Source: Mytilisepta virgata (Eukaryota; Mollusca; Bivalvia; Mytilida; Mytilidae). From it: a stretch of 64,000 nt of DNA. Under the pieces are notes generated by a model. The model worked only from the letters and a program-made list of their open reading frames with translations. It ran no database searches and was not told the DNA's origin. Of this stretch, positions 24,216 through 36,224 are shown piece after piece; position 1 is the stretch's first letter, and each line of letters opens with the position of its first letter. The DNA lies in assembly GCA_028015205.1 (NCBI GenBank), contig CM051520.1:37191528-37255527 (forward strand). Reading direction: 5' to 3'. The translations under genes and the position numbers were made by a program.

Positions 24216-24396
24216 CTTTAAGTAGAAAAATAAAAATAAAAGATAAAATTTCCTTTTTCAAAGAATAGATGTTTGGGTTATATTAATCTGAATTCTGAGT
24301 GTTTCATCAGAAATTTAATGCTAAATATCGGTAATACTACTATTACAGGTTCAAACAAGGGTGGTGGTGTAAAGATGATAAGTTATTTAGTAGGGT

Positions 24397-24412
24397 GGGG
24401 GGGGGGGGGGGG
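24397..24412. repeat. Poly(G) run (16)
   Basis: An uninterrupted G run in otherwise AT-rich DNA. It lies in intron 2 of the CCDC86-like gene. Confidence 0.95.
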
Positions 24413-24453
24413 TAATTATGTTGCAAAGAGAAACACATTGTGACTTCAAGAAA

Positions 24454-25329
24454 CAAGAGGCTCAGTGGGCTGAGCCTGTATTGCTCTCCTGGCAGTCACA
24501 AACTTTTGATTTGATTTGACAGACTAGATTGATTTCTGGAAACTTTGTAAATGATCTTCTAAGAATGCTTCATACCAAGTATAAGTTCATTGGTCAAACG
24601 GTTCAGAGGAGAAGTTTTAATTTTGACCAATCAGAATATATAAATTTTTCTGGTGGCAATATTGTTTCACGGACTAGAAAGATTTATGCAAACTTTGTAA
24701 AGGACCTTTCGTAGATGCTCCATACCAAAAATCAGTTCATTTGGCTTTACAGTTTCAGAGAAGAAGAATTTTTAAATTTCGACCAATCAGAACATGTAAA
24801 TGCTCATGGCAGCCATTTTATTTCGCGTACCGGGATGATTTATGCAAATTTTGTAAAGGACCTTCCATAGATGTTCCTTTTAAAAATCAGTTCATTTGGC
24901 TTTACGGTTTCAGAGGAGAAGAAGTTTTAAATTTTGACCAGTCAGAACATGTAAATGCTCATGGCGGCCATTTTGTTTCATGGACCAAGATGATTTATGC
25001 AATCTTAGTAAAGGACCTTCCATAAGATGCTCCATACCAAAAATCAGTTCATTTGGCTTTACGGTTTCAGAGGAGAAGTTTTAAATTTCGACCAATCAGA
25101 ACATGTAAATGCTCATAGCAGCCATTTTGTTTCACTGACCGGGATGGTTTATGCAAACTTTGTAAAGGACCTTCCATAGAAGCTACAGGCCAAGTTTCAG
25201 TTCAATAGGCCCAAGGGTTTCAGAGGACAAGATGAAAATGTAAAAGTTTACAGACGGACGGACGACAGACAGAAGAAGCACGTCAAGTGATGACAAAAGC
25301 TCAAATGGCCTTTGGCCAGGTGAGCTAAA
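24454..25329 (+). mobile_element. Family A repeat, copy 3
   Basis: Starts CAAGAGGCTCAGTGGGCTG, ends CAAATGGCCTTTGGCCAGG then TGAGCTAAA. Four modules of about 150 bp follow each other (AAATTTTGACCAATCAGAA, GGCTTTACGGTTTCAGAGG, AAAGGACCTTCCATAGA), with ACGGACGGACGACAGACAG near the right end. The 94-codon plus-strand frame at 24741-25025 is module sequence. Confidence 0.8.
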
Positions 25330-26640
25330 AAGTTTATTAATACATCCTAAAATTTGAGGTTATTTAAGGATTGACTGTAATTTTTTTCCCAGTCTATGAA
25401 GAAATAACCTCAATGAAGTGGTGCACACTAAATAACCATTGTAGCTGTTTTCTGCTCTTTGGTCGGGTTGTTGTCTCTTTGACACACACATTCCCCATTC
25501 CCATTCTCTCTTCTATTAATGATTTATTTGTGGTCTTGAACATGGTGCATATACATTATGGATTATGTCCATGGGCTGTCAAATCTTTTGTAATAAATTT
25601 TTCTTCAACTCTTTATTATTTAAAATAAATATAAAATGTTATTCAAAGTATATTTTACATTTATTATAAAAGTATCTGAACATGGATAAATAAATTGAGG
25701 TCCAGATAGCATGTGTAAACTATCTTTTTACTTTTAGATTTAGTAGAAGTAGTAAATTACCTCCCCTTTGTACCTAGAAATTTGTCAGCTCCTTTTTAGT
25801 AGAATTTCTTTGTTGTCTTAAGGACTTGGAAATAACTAGAGTCAACTGTATCTTGATTTGTTTGAAATATATTTTTACTTGTGTAAGAAATTCATATGAT
25901 ATATTTTAAAGAGTCATAAAATGGATTTCAAATGTTTTTCAAATAATAAGGACTGCACAATGATGTGTTCACAAGTTGATTGTTGCTTCAATATTTTATA
26001 TATGCATCAACTGAATGAAATCAAAGAAGTGGCAATAAAAGAATGTTGTAACTTGAATGCTACTTTTTTCCTTTGATGTCTGTGTGGTTTAACCATGTTA
26101 AAATACAAGTCATGCATTAAACACAGCGAATCTAATGTTGTTGCACTGTAGCAAGAACCAGAGTTTAAAATCCCACAGAAAAGTGTATGGGAAAGGAGGA
26201 GCTTAATCCAGTGCAATAACATACACTCTGATTCCTGTTAATGCACTAACAAGCCAACCAATAAGAAGGAAGATATGTCCAACACTACCAGAACAAAAAC
26301 AATCTACACTGAACTACCTTTCAAGCACATTTTGAATTAAACCTTTGTCTCAAACATAGGATCAGGAAATTAAATACTGTACAATAAAAAAAAATTGTAT
26401 TATTTAGTTGAAAAGCTGCATTTCCTCACAAAAATGAAATTATTTCAATTAGTGGTGAACATTATTTGCAGAACTGTAGCTCTTTTTATTTGTGTTTTTT
26501 TAATATGTGGAGACCACACATATCAAAAAGAAAACAACAAAGGACCATAACAGCTACAGTTCCACAGCTAGGATTAACTTCCAGTTTGCTAGCAAGTGAC
26601 ATAGAAAAAGACATGTATGTTTGCAATCTTTCCAAAAATA
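25330..26640. other. Intronic sequence, no gene recognised
   Basis: AT-rich intron 2 of the CCDC86-like gene. The open frames at 25371-25628 and 26007-26222 show no domain, Kozak context or splice pattern I can support. Confidence 0.4.
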
Positions 26641-27260
26641 AATAATAATAAAACAAGCATTCTAAGAGTATTACAGAGCATTACAATGTCCCAATACAGC
26701 TGTGAGAAAACACACCAAATTTTCCTTGACTTGTGAATGAGATGCAGACGTATGGATAGGGTGATTCCTAAAATCCTTTAACTATGTTTGCATAGTCTGA
26801 AAAACTATAATTTTGACAATAATTCTTATATCAAAAGGCAAAAACTCTCACAATAATTATCCGATCACCGTGAATCTAAAATTTAATCTGTAGCTCATTA
26901 TTATAAGCTCATATACCAAAAATAAGATTATTTGGTAAAATGGTTTGCAAAATAGTCCAAAAAAATTACTATTTTGGCAATAATGTCTATTTCTAAGGGC
27001 AATAACTCTCACAACAAGCATTCTGAGAGTATTGCAAAGCAATATGATGTCCCATACTGGCTAGAGTTGTGAAAAAACACACCAACCTTTTTTTGGTAAT
27101 AATTTCTATTTCTAATCCTATCACCCTGAAACTCAAACTTGATCTGTAGCTCATCATTATAAGCTCACATATCAAAAAGATGATCAATTGGTTAAACAGT
27201 TTCTGGAAAGTCTGGTAACCATAGTTTGACTGATGGATGGACAGATGGACAGACAGACAG
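26640..27260. repeat. Two-unit tandem repeat ending in GACA microsatellite
   Basis: Units begin AACAAGCATTCTRAGAGTAT and contain AGCTCATTATTATAAGCTCA and AACACACCAA. The second copy starts about 350 bp after the first. The array ends with GATGGATGGACAGATGGACA, then GACAGACAG. The build is like that of the other module-type repeats, but I cannot define terminal hairpins. Confidence 0.55.
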
Positions 27261-27867
27261 AATTCAAACCTTTACTCCTCTTCAACATTGCTGCTAGAGG
27301 ACTAATAAAATTCCCACTGAAAAAAATCATGTCTGTTGCTTATTTTTGTTTATTTGTTCATGGATGAAAGTACAAGAGGTGCCAAACATCAGAAATTGGA
27401 AAGAATCCAATATTTTATATTGGAATATATAGAGAGCAAAAATGGTCGAAATCCAGCAAATGCCGGAAAACTTTCATGCATGTTTATTATTCCATACACA
27501 AAGTTTCTGACTTTGTTTATTGGCAATGTTTTGTCAATTTTAAATGTATCATAGTTCTGGTTAAGAATGTTTATTGGTGATTGACACAATTTTCAACACA
27601 ACTGGCTTTATTGTGGTGGTGGCATAAAAATTGCAACTTCCCTCAAATGCAATTAAAACCATACATCTTTACAAAATACTCAAGTAAAGCATTTTTGTCG
27701 CAACATGTTATAATTAGAATGGAAATAACCTAAAGTATGAGTGCCCATGGTTTGTTTTTATTATACCATAGTTAACCCAAGTCTAATATTTGTGAATTAA
27801 ACTCACTACAGTTTTAGTAAAATCTCCATTAAAATCTAGCTGCCATAAATTATTTCTTAACCATTAC

Positions 27868-27997
27868 CCCAAGCTCTTCAGCTTTTTCTTCTTTTAAGCG
27901 GGTTTCAAATTCTTTTACTGATTTTTTCTCTGTTCTTTTTCTCATCTTTTCTGCCCAAGATGTCTTTAAAGATTTTACTTTTTTAATGTCTGAAAAT
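27868..27997 (-). CDS. CCDC86/Cgr1-like protein, exon 2
   Basis: A 130-nt exon. The acceptor CTTTCTAG is followed by one base that completes an Arg codon, then FSDIKKVKSLKTSWAEKMRK and a charged helix ending KEEKAEELG. The donor is GGG|GTAATG. KTSWAEKM corresponds to the family signature (TSW..KM) shared by animal CCDC86 and fungal Cgr1. The frame stays open past the donor for five codons, then stops, so the short unspliced frame seen here is partly intronic. Confidence 0.92.
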
Positions 27998-28386
27998 CTA
28001 GAAAGTAAAGTGATATTAAATATAATTGCATGCATCTGACTTTACCAAACTGAATTACTGTTAGCACAAACAATGATACTAATCAATGTGATCTGCATTC
28101 GCTATCATATATAAAAATTGATAACTGTAACCTGGGTTACAAAAGTCTCCCAAATGAAGGCTACAATGTACAAATATCTTATACTCTTAATTGCCTTTTT
28201 TTGGACTCACTTTTAAAAAAATTTGGGCAGGGATTCCCTATGCCCAGCCTATCACGGCTGGGTCTGGGGTATACACCCATTTCTAAATTGCTGAAAACAA
28301 AGCATTTGTTTCCTTTTGAAGTGAATTGTATCCCCTCTTGGCCCCAAAATTAATTCTGCACCCCTTTTTGGACCCCTTTAAAAAAA

Positions 28387-30157
28387 CTAGAGGCTCTCAA
28401 GAGCCTGTATCGCTCACCTGGATTTAACTTTTCACCTTGAGCAGACCTAAAAATTTAAGTGTTGCAGTCAATTTGGCTGGTTTTTCTATAGGATTCTGTG
28501 TTAAACTAATTTCAGCAGTGGCAGTCATCTTGGTTGACAGTCCAGGTCAACGGATATATTTCTAAAAGAGAACCATCTAAGGACCATTTCTGTTAAGTCT
28601 TGTTCCAACTGGCTAAGCGGTTTCAGACAAGAAGATTTTTAAATGAATTTTCCTATAGGGTCCAATATTTAACAAAGTTCGGTGTGGCAGCCATCTTGGT
28701 TGACAGAGGACCTCCTAAGGACCAATGCTGCCAAGTCTGGCTCCAATATGTCAAGTGGTTTCAGACAAGAATATTTTTCAATGAATTTTTCTATAGGGCC
28801 CTATGTTAAACTAAGTCCGGGGGGCAGCCATCTTGGTTGACACTTGACAGTCTGGGTCATCGCACAAAATTCTGAAAGAGGACCATCTAAGGACCATTGC
28901 TACCAAGTCTAATTCTATTTGGCTTAGTGGTTTCAGACGAGAAGATTTTTGGGTAAATTTCCCATAGGGTCCTATGTTAAACTAAGTTCTACTGTGGCAG
29001 CCATCTTGGTTCACAGTCCACGAAATCAGACACATTTCTGAAAAAGGACCTCCTAAGGACCAATGCTGTCAAGTCCTGCTCCAATATGTCAACTGGTTTC
29101 AGACAAGAAGATTTCTCAATGAATTTTCTTATAAGGCCCTATGTTAAATAATAATAAGTTCAGTTGTGGCGGCCATCTTGGTTGACAGTCCAGGTCATCG
29201 GACACACCTCTGTAAGAGGACCATCTAAGGACCATTGCTGTCAAGTCTGGTTCCAATTAGTCAAGTGGTTTAAGACAAGAAGATTTTTCAATGAATTTTC
29301 CCATAGGGCCATATGTTAAACTAAGTTTGGCTGTGGCGGCCATCTTGGTTAACAAATTGGGTCATTGGACATAATTCTGAAAGAGAACCTCCTAAGAACC
29401 ATTACTGCCAACTTTGGTTCCAACTGGCCTTGTAGTTTCATATAAGAAGATTTTTTAAATTCACCCCCCCCCCCCTTTTTTTCTATTTTCAGTAATAGCA
29501 GCCATGTCAGTTGGAAGTCGGGGATGCCAGAAGTAATTTTGGAAGGGGGCCACCCAAGGACCATTCCACCAAAGTTTGGTCTCAATTGGCACAGTGGTTT
29601 GAGAGGAAAAGATCTTAAAAGGGCAAAAACTCCTATAAGGGGTCAATCAATGATTTTGTTCATGCTGACTTATTTGTAGATCTTACTTTGTTGAACATTT
29701 TTGCTGTTTACAATTTGTCTTTAACTATAATAATATTCAAGATAATAACCTAAAACTGCAAAATTTCCTTAAAATTAACAATTCAGGGGCAATAACCCAA
29801 CAAAGGGTTGACTGAAAATTTCATGGCAGGTAGATCTTGACCTGATGAACATTTTTACCCCAGTCAGTCTTTCTCTAATTGCTTTAGTTTTTGAGATATA
29901 AGACAAAAACTGCAGTTTACCCCTATATTCTATTTTTTAGCCATGTTGGCCATGTTGGTTGGCAGGCGGTGTGGTCGGACAAATTTTTTAAACTAGATAC
30001 CCCAATGATGATTGTGGCCAAGTTTGGTTACATTTGGCCCAGTAGTTTCAGAGGAGAAGATTTTTGTAAAAGTTAACAGACGATGACAATGACGACAGAC
30101 GAAAGACGCCAAGTGATGAGAAAAGCTCACTTGACCTTTCAGGTCAGGTGAGCTAAA
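28387..30157 (+). mobile_element. Family A repeat, copy 4 (longest in the window)
   Basis: Starts CTAGAGGCTCTCAAGAGCC (variant first bases), ends with the hairpin CACTTGACC / GGTCAGGTGAGCTAAA. It contains six or more modules of about 170 bp, each with GACCATCTAAGGACCAT, AAGTGGTTTCAGACAAG, CCTATGTTAAACTAAG and GGCAGCCATCTTGGTTGAC, then a different 3' segment (GGGCAATAACCC, GTAGATCTTGACCTGATG). GACGACAGACG precedes the end hairpin. It lies in intron 1 of the CCDC86-like gene. Confidence 0.8.
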
Positions 30158-30451
30158 AATTAGGCAGGGTTCCCCTATAGATACATATTGAATATATCCT
30201 AAAGTTTAATAAGTTATGAACATGTTGCCGAAAAATATTTTCCCCATAGGTTTCTATAGTAAACCTCACCCCTATTTGGACCCCCCGCCCCCCAAATATA
30301 ACCTTAATGGACCACTAGAAATAAAATATTCTTGACTGCAAATCTAGAGATGAATATCTAACATATCCCATAGATTTTGGACTTACGGTATCTGAAAAAC
30401 ATGTCGAACAAGTTTATGCGTCTTAGAAAGAAAGAAAGAGGAATAATAATA

Positions 30452-30905
30452 ACTAGAATTGCCATCGAGAGCAATAGCAGATGTCACCCCTGGCAGCTAT
30501 TTCGATGGTTGCCCTAAAACTTGTAGAGAAACTTGTGCACATGTTAAAGGTCCTTCCTGTAAAGTTTTAAATTATTTTGGTGTAAAGTTTTGAATTTTGA
30601 AAATTTTATCTTTTTTCGTTTCCATAATGGCAGCCATTTTGGAAATTTTGAAACCCCAAAAGTTGGGGAGACATTTATTTACACATCCATTTTATGCAGT
30701 TTGAAATACCTTTGGAGCAAAAATCAAATTTTAACAAAAATCCCCCTTTTTGTTTCCATGGCAACGGCGTGCCAATTTGAAAATTCCAAACTTCAAAAGC
30801 ACATGTACACATGTCGGTTATTGTTTCTGTAAAGTTTCATTACAAAGGGTCCAACCATCTCCGACACATAGCCGGACAAAAATTATTGGAAGAAAAATAA
30901 CATAG
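30452..30905. repeat. Family F repeat, copy 1
   Basis: Begins near AACTAGAATTGCCATCGAG with GCAGATGTCACCCCTGGCAG, and contains TTCCATAATGGCAGCC, TTTGAAATACCTTTGGAGC and CCATCTCCGACACATAGCC near its end. Related copies are at 35820 and 37905. Confidence 0.6.
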
Positions 30906-31229
30906 CACTGAAGTGCTGATCTGCAGCGCTGCTGCTAAATTTTTCGCACTAACCTCATTTTCCTATGCCTTATTGTTGTTTTGAGTCTTAACAGGGTTTC
31001 TGATACTGCACTAACCGTCATGCTGATACTGCACTAACATTTAATAAAATTTACTTCAAATCTACCATTGTGCAATAGAATAATTGATCAATGAATAAAT
31101 TTGGAGACAATTATACTATTCCATTTAGAAATTATGTTGAACGGATATCTTTAAGCAGAAATTCAACTAATGGATAAGCTGAATGGTTGATTAAAGACCA
31201 TCACAATCCATGAATAACTAGAACCGTGA

Positions 31230-31560
31230 GTGACCTAACTGAGTGATACCCTATTTGCAATACTAGGAGTTTACGCTTACAAACTTCAAACCCATAACTT
31301 GGATTATCTCCTTTTACAAGCATCCAGCGATAATTGTCTTCTTTCATGTATAGCTACATATTCTGCCCAACCTTCATATAACGTTTCATCAAAATGCATT
31401 GAACGGTTAAGGAGGAGTTACACTGACAAGCTTTAAATTGGTAAAACCCTGAAGTTTGATTATCTCCCTTTGCAAGCATCCAGCGATAATTATCTTGCTT
31501 CATACACATCTACATATGATGCCCATCATGTATCAGTTAGTATCAAAATACTAGCAACTG
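31230..31560. repeat. Family G-related fragment, two units
   Basis: Two tandem units contain AAGCATCCAGCGATAATT and GATTATCTCC, and the first also has GCATTGAACGGTTAAGGAGG. The same phrases occur in the family G element at 35505-35806 (CATTGAGCGGTCTAGGAGG). Neither the C-run hairpin nor other termini are present. Confidence 0.5.
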
Positions 31561-33300
31561 AGCTGGGGATATCCTGGAGATTTGGAGTCCACCAGCAGTG
31601 GCATATCGATTCCAATGCTAAAAATACAATTCTCACATGATTCTTGGATACCAATTTTGATGCACAAGATGAGCCCATTTCATCGATTTAAATCACAACA
31701 GTTGTATTCAAGGCTTAAGGATGTACACCTCTGAGGAGCCAAACATTTCTAGTATTAAACTTTTTTTCTTAACCTGATTTTTGGGTTTATATGACTGTAA
31801 GAAAGTAATTTATGAAGAAAAAAATCAAATGGTGGTGGACTTTTTTTTTGCTACGGTCATTTGAAATTACCCCATTTTTGATGATTATCCCATTTTTCAT
31901 CAATTTTTATCCATTTTGCGCTATTATCATGAAAAAAATCACAGTTCCACTATTAAGCTTTTTTCACACTTTCCCTAAAATGAAGTGGACCAATCTGAAT
32001 AAATTTAACTTAAAAAAACTATAGATATGTGTTAATATAAGAAAGTTTTATAAAATTTTGTTGTTTTTTCATGTCAAAATGACCATGCAGTCAATTTAGT
32101 AAATATGGGGGTTTCTCAGTTTTTTTAGAACAAAGAGCTCATAATTTCAACTTCTTTGTTATAAATGATTGAAAAAATACATATTAAAGAATTTTAAAAA
32201 GAAAATATTGATGTGGGATGTGCATATATTGCGTAAAATCATTTCTTTGTACCCCTCACCCATTTTCTCAACATTTTGGCTGATGACACTGACCAGATTA
32301 GTTATAAAATTTGAAAATTTTATTACTCAAAAACTACTTATTGTAAGTCATAATTTTTTCACAGAGTTTAGTTGGATTATAATATTTTTTTGAATTCATT
32401 AATAGTTTCCACTTGTATTACGTTTTGGAAATAATTCCCGAACGAGATTTCAACAAGATGAAATATCAGAAGAATACATTCTTAAAATGTGGAAATTCAA
32501 TACAATAATCCAAAAGGTTGAAGAGCAATTCAAAATCATAAAAATGACCAAAAGGGGTTATGCCAAAAACCATCAAAGGACAGATCACTGCACAAGGAAG
32601 ATACTCTAATGAAAAGAGTTCATGTAAAACAAAGAATTAACATAGATAATTAAATTGATTAAAACAAAATTTACAGTTGTATATTTGTTCTGTGTTTATA
32701 AAACAAAAATTAAAAATAGTAGCAGAAAGTGGCATGCAAAACATCACATGTGCAAGTAAATAAACCAGAGGCTCCAAGGATATTTCCATTTGTTCATCGA
32801 TAAGGGACCTTGAGATTAACATCCATGCCATGTTTGGTTACAATCCATTCAGATATTTTCAAGAAGAATGTATGTACTTTTCATAAGGTCCTATGTTAAA
32901 TTAAGTCTTCCGCGGAAGGTCATCATGGATCACAGATCGGCACAAAAGTAACAACACTTGGCAAGAACGTCATAAGAAACATTCATACTATGTTTCGTTT
33001 CAATCCATTCAGTGGTTCTCTAGATGAAGATTTTTGTATGAAATTCCCCGTATGAGCAATCGGAATAAGTATAACGGACTGCGCAATGCCCAAGTTTTTT
33101 TAAGAATTACCCACCAACTATCCTATCCACATCGGATGGTTATTGAATTTGTTGAATGTGTGCATCCTTTAGATCTATCTGGTGAAACTTTTGTTTTGAC
33201 TGTGGAAAAACATGGTGGATGTTCAACAGATCAATAAAATAAAACGGTTAAAAATTAACGTTATGGTTTCTTATTAATTTAATTCCAATCCTTTTCATAA
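31561..33300. other. Intronic sequence, mostly unassigned
   Basis: AT-rich, in intron 1 of the CCDC86-like gene. At about 32800-33030 there are diverged family A phrases (TTGGTTACAATCCATTCAG, CTTCCGCGGAAGGTCATC). The open frames at 31812-32393, 32637-32831 and 33034-33237 have no supportable function. Confidence 0.35.
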
Positions 33301-33319
33301 TTTTATAATTATTCCTTTT

Positions 33320-33530
33320 GATGCAGAGGTAACTCTTAGCTGAGTTTGGATACCGGTTTGTTTTAATTTTTTTGATTTTTGATGGTTGTGCTTATTAATT
33401 CATCATTATATCTTTAACCCGGTTTTCCAACATATTTTGATCTCGACCACTGCTGTTGTTAGTCAACGAAATGGTAATACAGTGCATCAAATTTATTTCG
33501 ATATTTTGTGATATGTGTTATTCCTATACA
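33320..33530. repeat. Dispersed repeat, inverted copy of 19755-19965
   Basis: Reverse-complement match to the sequence at 19755-19965 over about 200 bp with scattered differences (for example GGTAACTCTTAGCTGAG here against CTCAGCTAAGGGTTACC there). Confidence 0.6.
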
Positions 33531-35190
33531 GTCGGGAGTTTTTTTTACGTTCGTAATAACAGATTTGTCCAACATTGGTGTCAGCATAAATAAATGGGTC
33601 ACCTGTAGACCAGATAATGATTGACAATAATGTTGACAGCGGTATATTGTTTGAAGTAACGGGTCAGGGTATCATGAACTTGGTTGTGTAACATGTATGT
33701 ATGTATCTTTGACAGACCACAAAAATCTCATGCAAAAATTGGTGGGGAAATATACGACGGTATGATAAAATCTTCAATCAATAGAATTTGGAAAAATAAC
33801 TAACGCATGCCATAAAAAGGCAGACTTACGGATGTTCGGGACATATACTGAATTTGGTTATATCGTCAATGGGGAAATTTGATATGACCTATTGCAGACC
33901 GATCAAGAACGAATGAAATGGATAAAAGATAGATTTTCAAAAGTTTTGTTGTATTTGTATATGAGGAAAATTCCCAGCACAGGAAATGTTACATTTTGTA
34001 AACAGGCGACGAAATTTGATTTCATCTTAGAAAGAAATAAAGGTTAAGAAGGTCATAGAGGAAAAGTACTACAGACCAAACAAAAAAAAAATCTTAATTG
34101 ATGATATTTAAGACAGTTTCAGATTTCTAAATATTCTGAATGCATTTTTGAAATATCCCCATATTGGGACTGGACAGGGAAAATTGACGATTTTTGCCGA
34201 GGATAAGTGAGAATGAAATTTGATAAATGTAACCAGAGACATGATTTATATGTCTCTGATGTAACATCATGCCAAAAACGTTCAATAACAAATAATAATT
34301 TCAAAAATGATTCATAAGTCTTGATATTGTCATCCAAAACCACCCCATCGAGTCAAATTGTTGTGTCGCTCCATAGGAATTTCCTGTGTTGCCAGATTGT
34401 CGATATTACAACCAAACACTGTTCAGATAATTTATATGCTAGAGCATTTGTCGAAAATAGCTGAACGATCTTCGTGAGAGTCAAATTAGGTGGACCCAGT
34501 ATGGAATCGACAAAAATAAATTGGGTCAATTAATAATTATAAAAATAATACATGCATTTTATTAATAATCCTTGTGCTTTCTCCTTCACCTTAATTGTTG
34601 TTTCTTTTATTCCATTCCGTATAAAACAGTGTACCTTTCTAAAATAAGAATGTACTGCACATTTCGCATATTTTTTTTCCTTCATATAATGAGAATTTAT
34701 ATTTAGACATTCTCCGTGAATTCCTTTGTACTTAATATTTCTGCCCACTCGCGATGAATTGACCGCGATCCAATTAAAATGCACGCCTGCAAACTCCCTC
34801 TTTGTTTATAATTATTTAATATAAACAATATTTTATTCATAAAAGTTATCATCAATAAGATTGGGCAGCAGGCTAAACCTATATAAGCCCTCTCCGAAAA
34901 ACACTAAATAGTCTAGAAAGATGTGTACAAACCTGATAAATTGATACCGCCCGGTCTGGGTAAACAAACAATTATTTATTTTTTGGTCATACGCAAAAAT
35001 ATTCATTAAAATATTACGATTTCAATAACTCCAACAGCACACCTGAACGTGGAAATCAATACCTGTTATGTGACGACCGATATTGACCATGAACTTGTTT
35101 AAATTTTTAACTGGCCGATGTGACGATGTGACGTAGCATCGAATCATTTTAATAGATTAGGTGATTGACATGACCTATCTTTGAGACACG
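33531..35190. other. Intronic sequence, no gene recognised
   Basis: I see no domain, RNA gene or element boundary. The minus-strand frame at 34119-34343 (74 codons) has an ordinary composition but no splice context or family I recognise. Confidence 0.35.
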
Positions 35191-35197
35191 CTTTCTG

Positions 35198-35302
35198 GAT
35201 TATATAAACATCGAGAATAAAGGCTTATAACGAGATGCATTGTACAAGAATTATGTAATTAAATCTATTTAAAAAGAAAGAGATCAAAATGTCCCCAGGT
35301 AA
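35198..35302 (+). promoter_or_regulatory. Weak candidate TATA box and short first exon
   Basis: TATATAAAC at about 35202 is followed about 80 bp later by AAAATGTCCCCAG|GTAATG, which could be a start codon and a donor. No downstream exon could be linked to it, and it lies inside an intron of a minus-strand gene. It may be chance. Confidence 0.15.
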
Positions 35303-35504
35303 TGCACAAGCCTACAACTGACACGGGTTCATGTTGAACGTGGCTCTGATAATGGAAACTGCATTACTTTCAAACATTGTATCAATATGCAAACAGTAAA
35401 AATTGCGGAAGCATTTATAGACAGAGGTTAGATGGCTCAGTACAAAGTTATTGCCAGCGTGCTACCAATCTTACACGCAGTCAGCTAGATAAGCTAAAGC
35501 TTAC

Positions 35505-35806
35505 CTTCGCGGCAGCAGTGCTGCAGAATAAAACTAGATGTACTGTGAGCAAAGCTCACAAAGGATACCCCCCGCTTTGAAGTCCAATTATCTCCCTTGT
35601 GTGATATCGGAAAGCAAAGATTTTTCTTCATGCACATCTTTGGATGATGTACATCCTTTCTGAAAAGTTTCGTTGAAATCCATTGAGCGGTCTAGGAGGA
35701 GTTGCGCTTACAAGATATATGGACAGACGGACAGACAGACAGACGACGGACAAGGTGATTCCTATATACCCCCCCAAACTTTGTTTGCGGGGGGTATAAT
35801 AATAAT
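35505..35806 (+). mobile_element. Family G repeat with C-run hairpin end
   Basis: Opens with palindromes (GCAGCAGTGCTGC; TGTGAGCAAAGCTCACA) and GATACCCCCCGC. It contains ATTATCTCCCTTGTGTG and CCATTGAGCGGTCTAGGAG, then a GGACAGACGGACAGACAGAC microsatellite. It closes at 35767-35798 with ATACCCCCCC / GGGGGGTAT as a hairpin, followed by (TAA)n. The architecture is the same as in families A-C. The 67-codon frame at 35377-35580 ends in this repeat. Confidence 0.6.
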
Positions 35807-35819
35807 AATAATAAGAAAC

Positions 35820-36224
35820 CTAGAACTAGAATTGGCATTGCGAGCTATCGCAGATGTCACCCCTGGCAGCTATTTCAATGGTTGCATCTTGTTCGAAACT
35901 TGTGCACAGGTTAAAGGTCCCTACTGAAAGGTTTTAAATAATTTTGGTGTCAAATTTTGAATTTGAAAATTTTACCTTTTTTTGTTTCCATGACAACGGC
36001 AGCCATTTTGGAAATTTGGGGAGACAGTAACACATTTATTTTATGCAGTTTGAAATACCTTTGGAGCAAAAAATAAAATTTTATTAAAAAATCCCCCTTT
36101 TTTTGTTTCCATGGCAACAGAGAAAAAAGTCTGATTCCAATTTTTTGCAGAAATCAGTTTGACTTGATGTAAGGAATAATCCTTCAAAGTTTCAAAAAGA
36201 TTGGCTGGGCAGATATTGAGAAAA
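35820..36224. repeat. Family F repeat, copy 2, left part
   Basis: Begins AACTAGAATTGGCATTGCG, with TATCGCAGATGTCACCCC and TGACAACGGCAGCCATT. It is interrupted by a family A element at 36225 and resumes at about 37687 with TTCATACTTTTTCCGTTCC and CCATGGCAACGG, as in copy 3. Confidence 0.6.

Noticed and set aside
24741..25025. 94-codon plus-strand frame
   Set aside because: Tandem module sequence of family A copy 3 with repeated peptide text, not a gene.
34119..34343. 74-codon minus-strand frame as a possible exon
   Set aside because: No acceptor/donor pair, no recognised family, and it lies within the large CCDC86-like intron.
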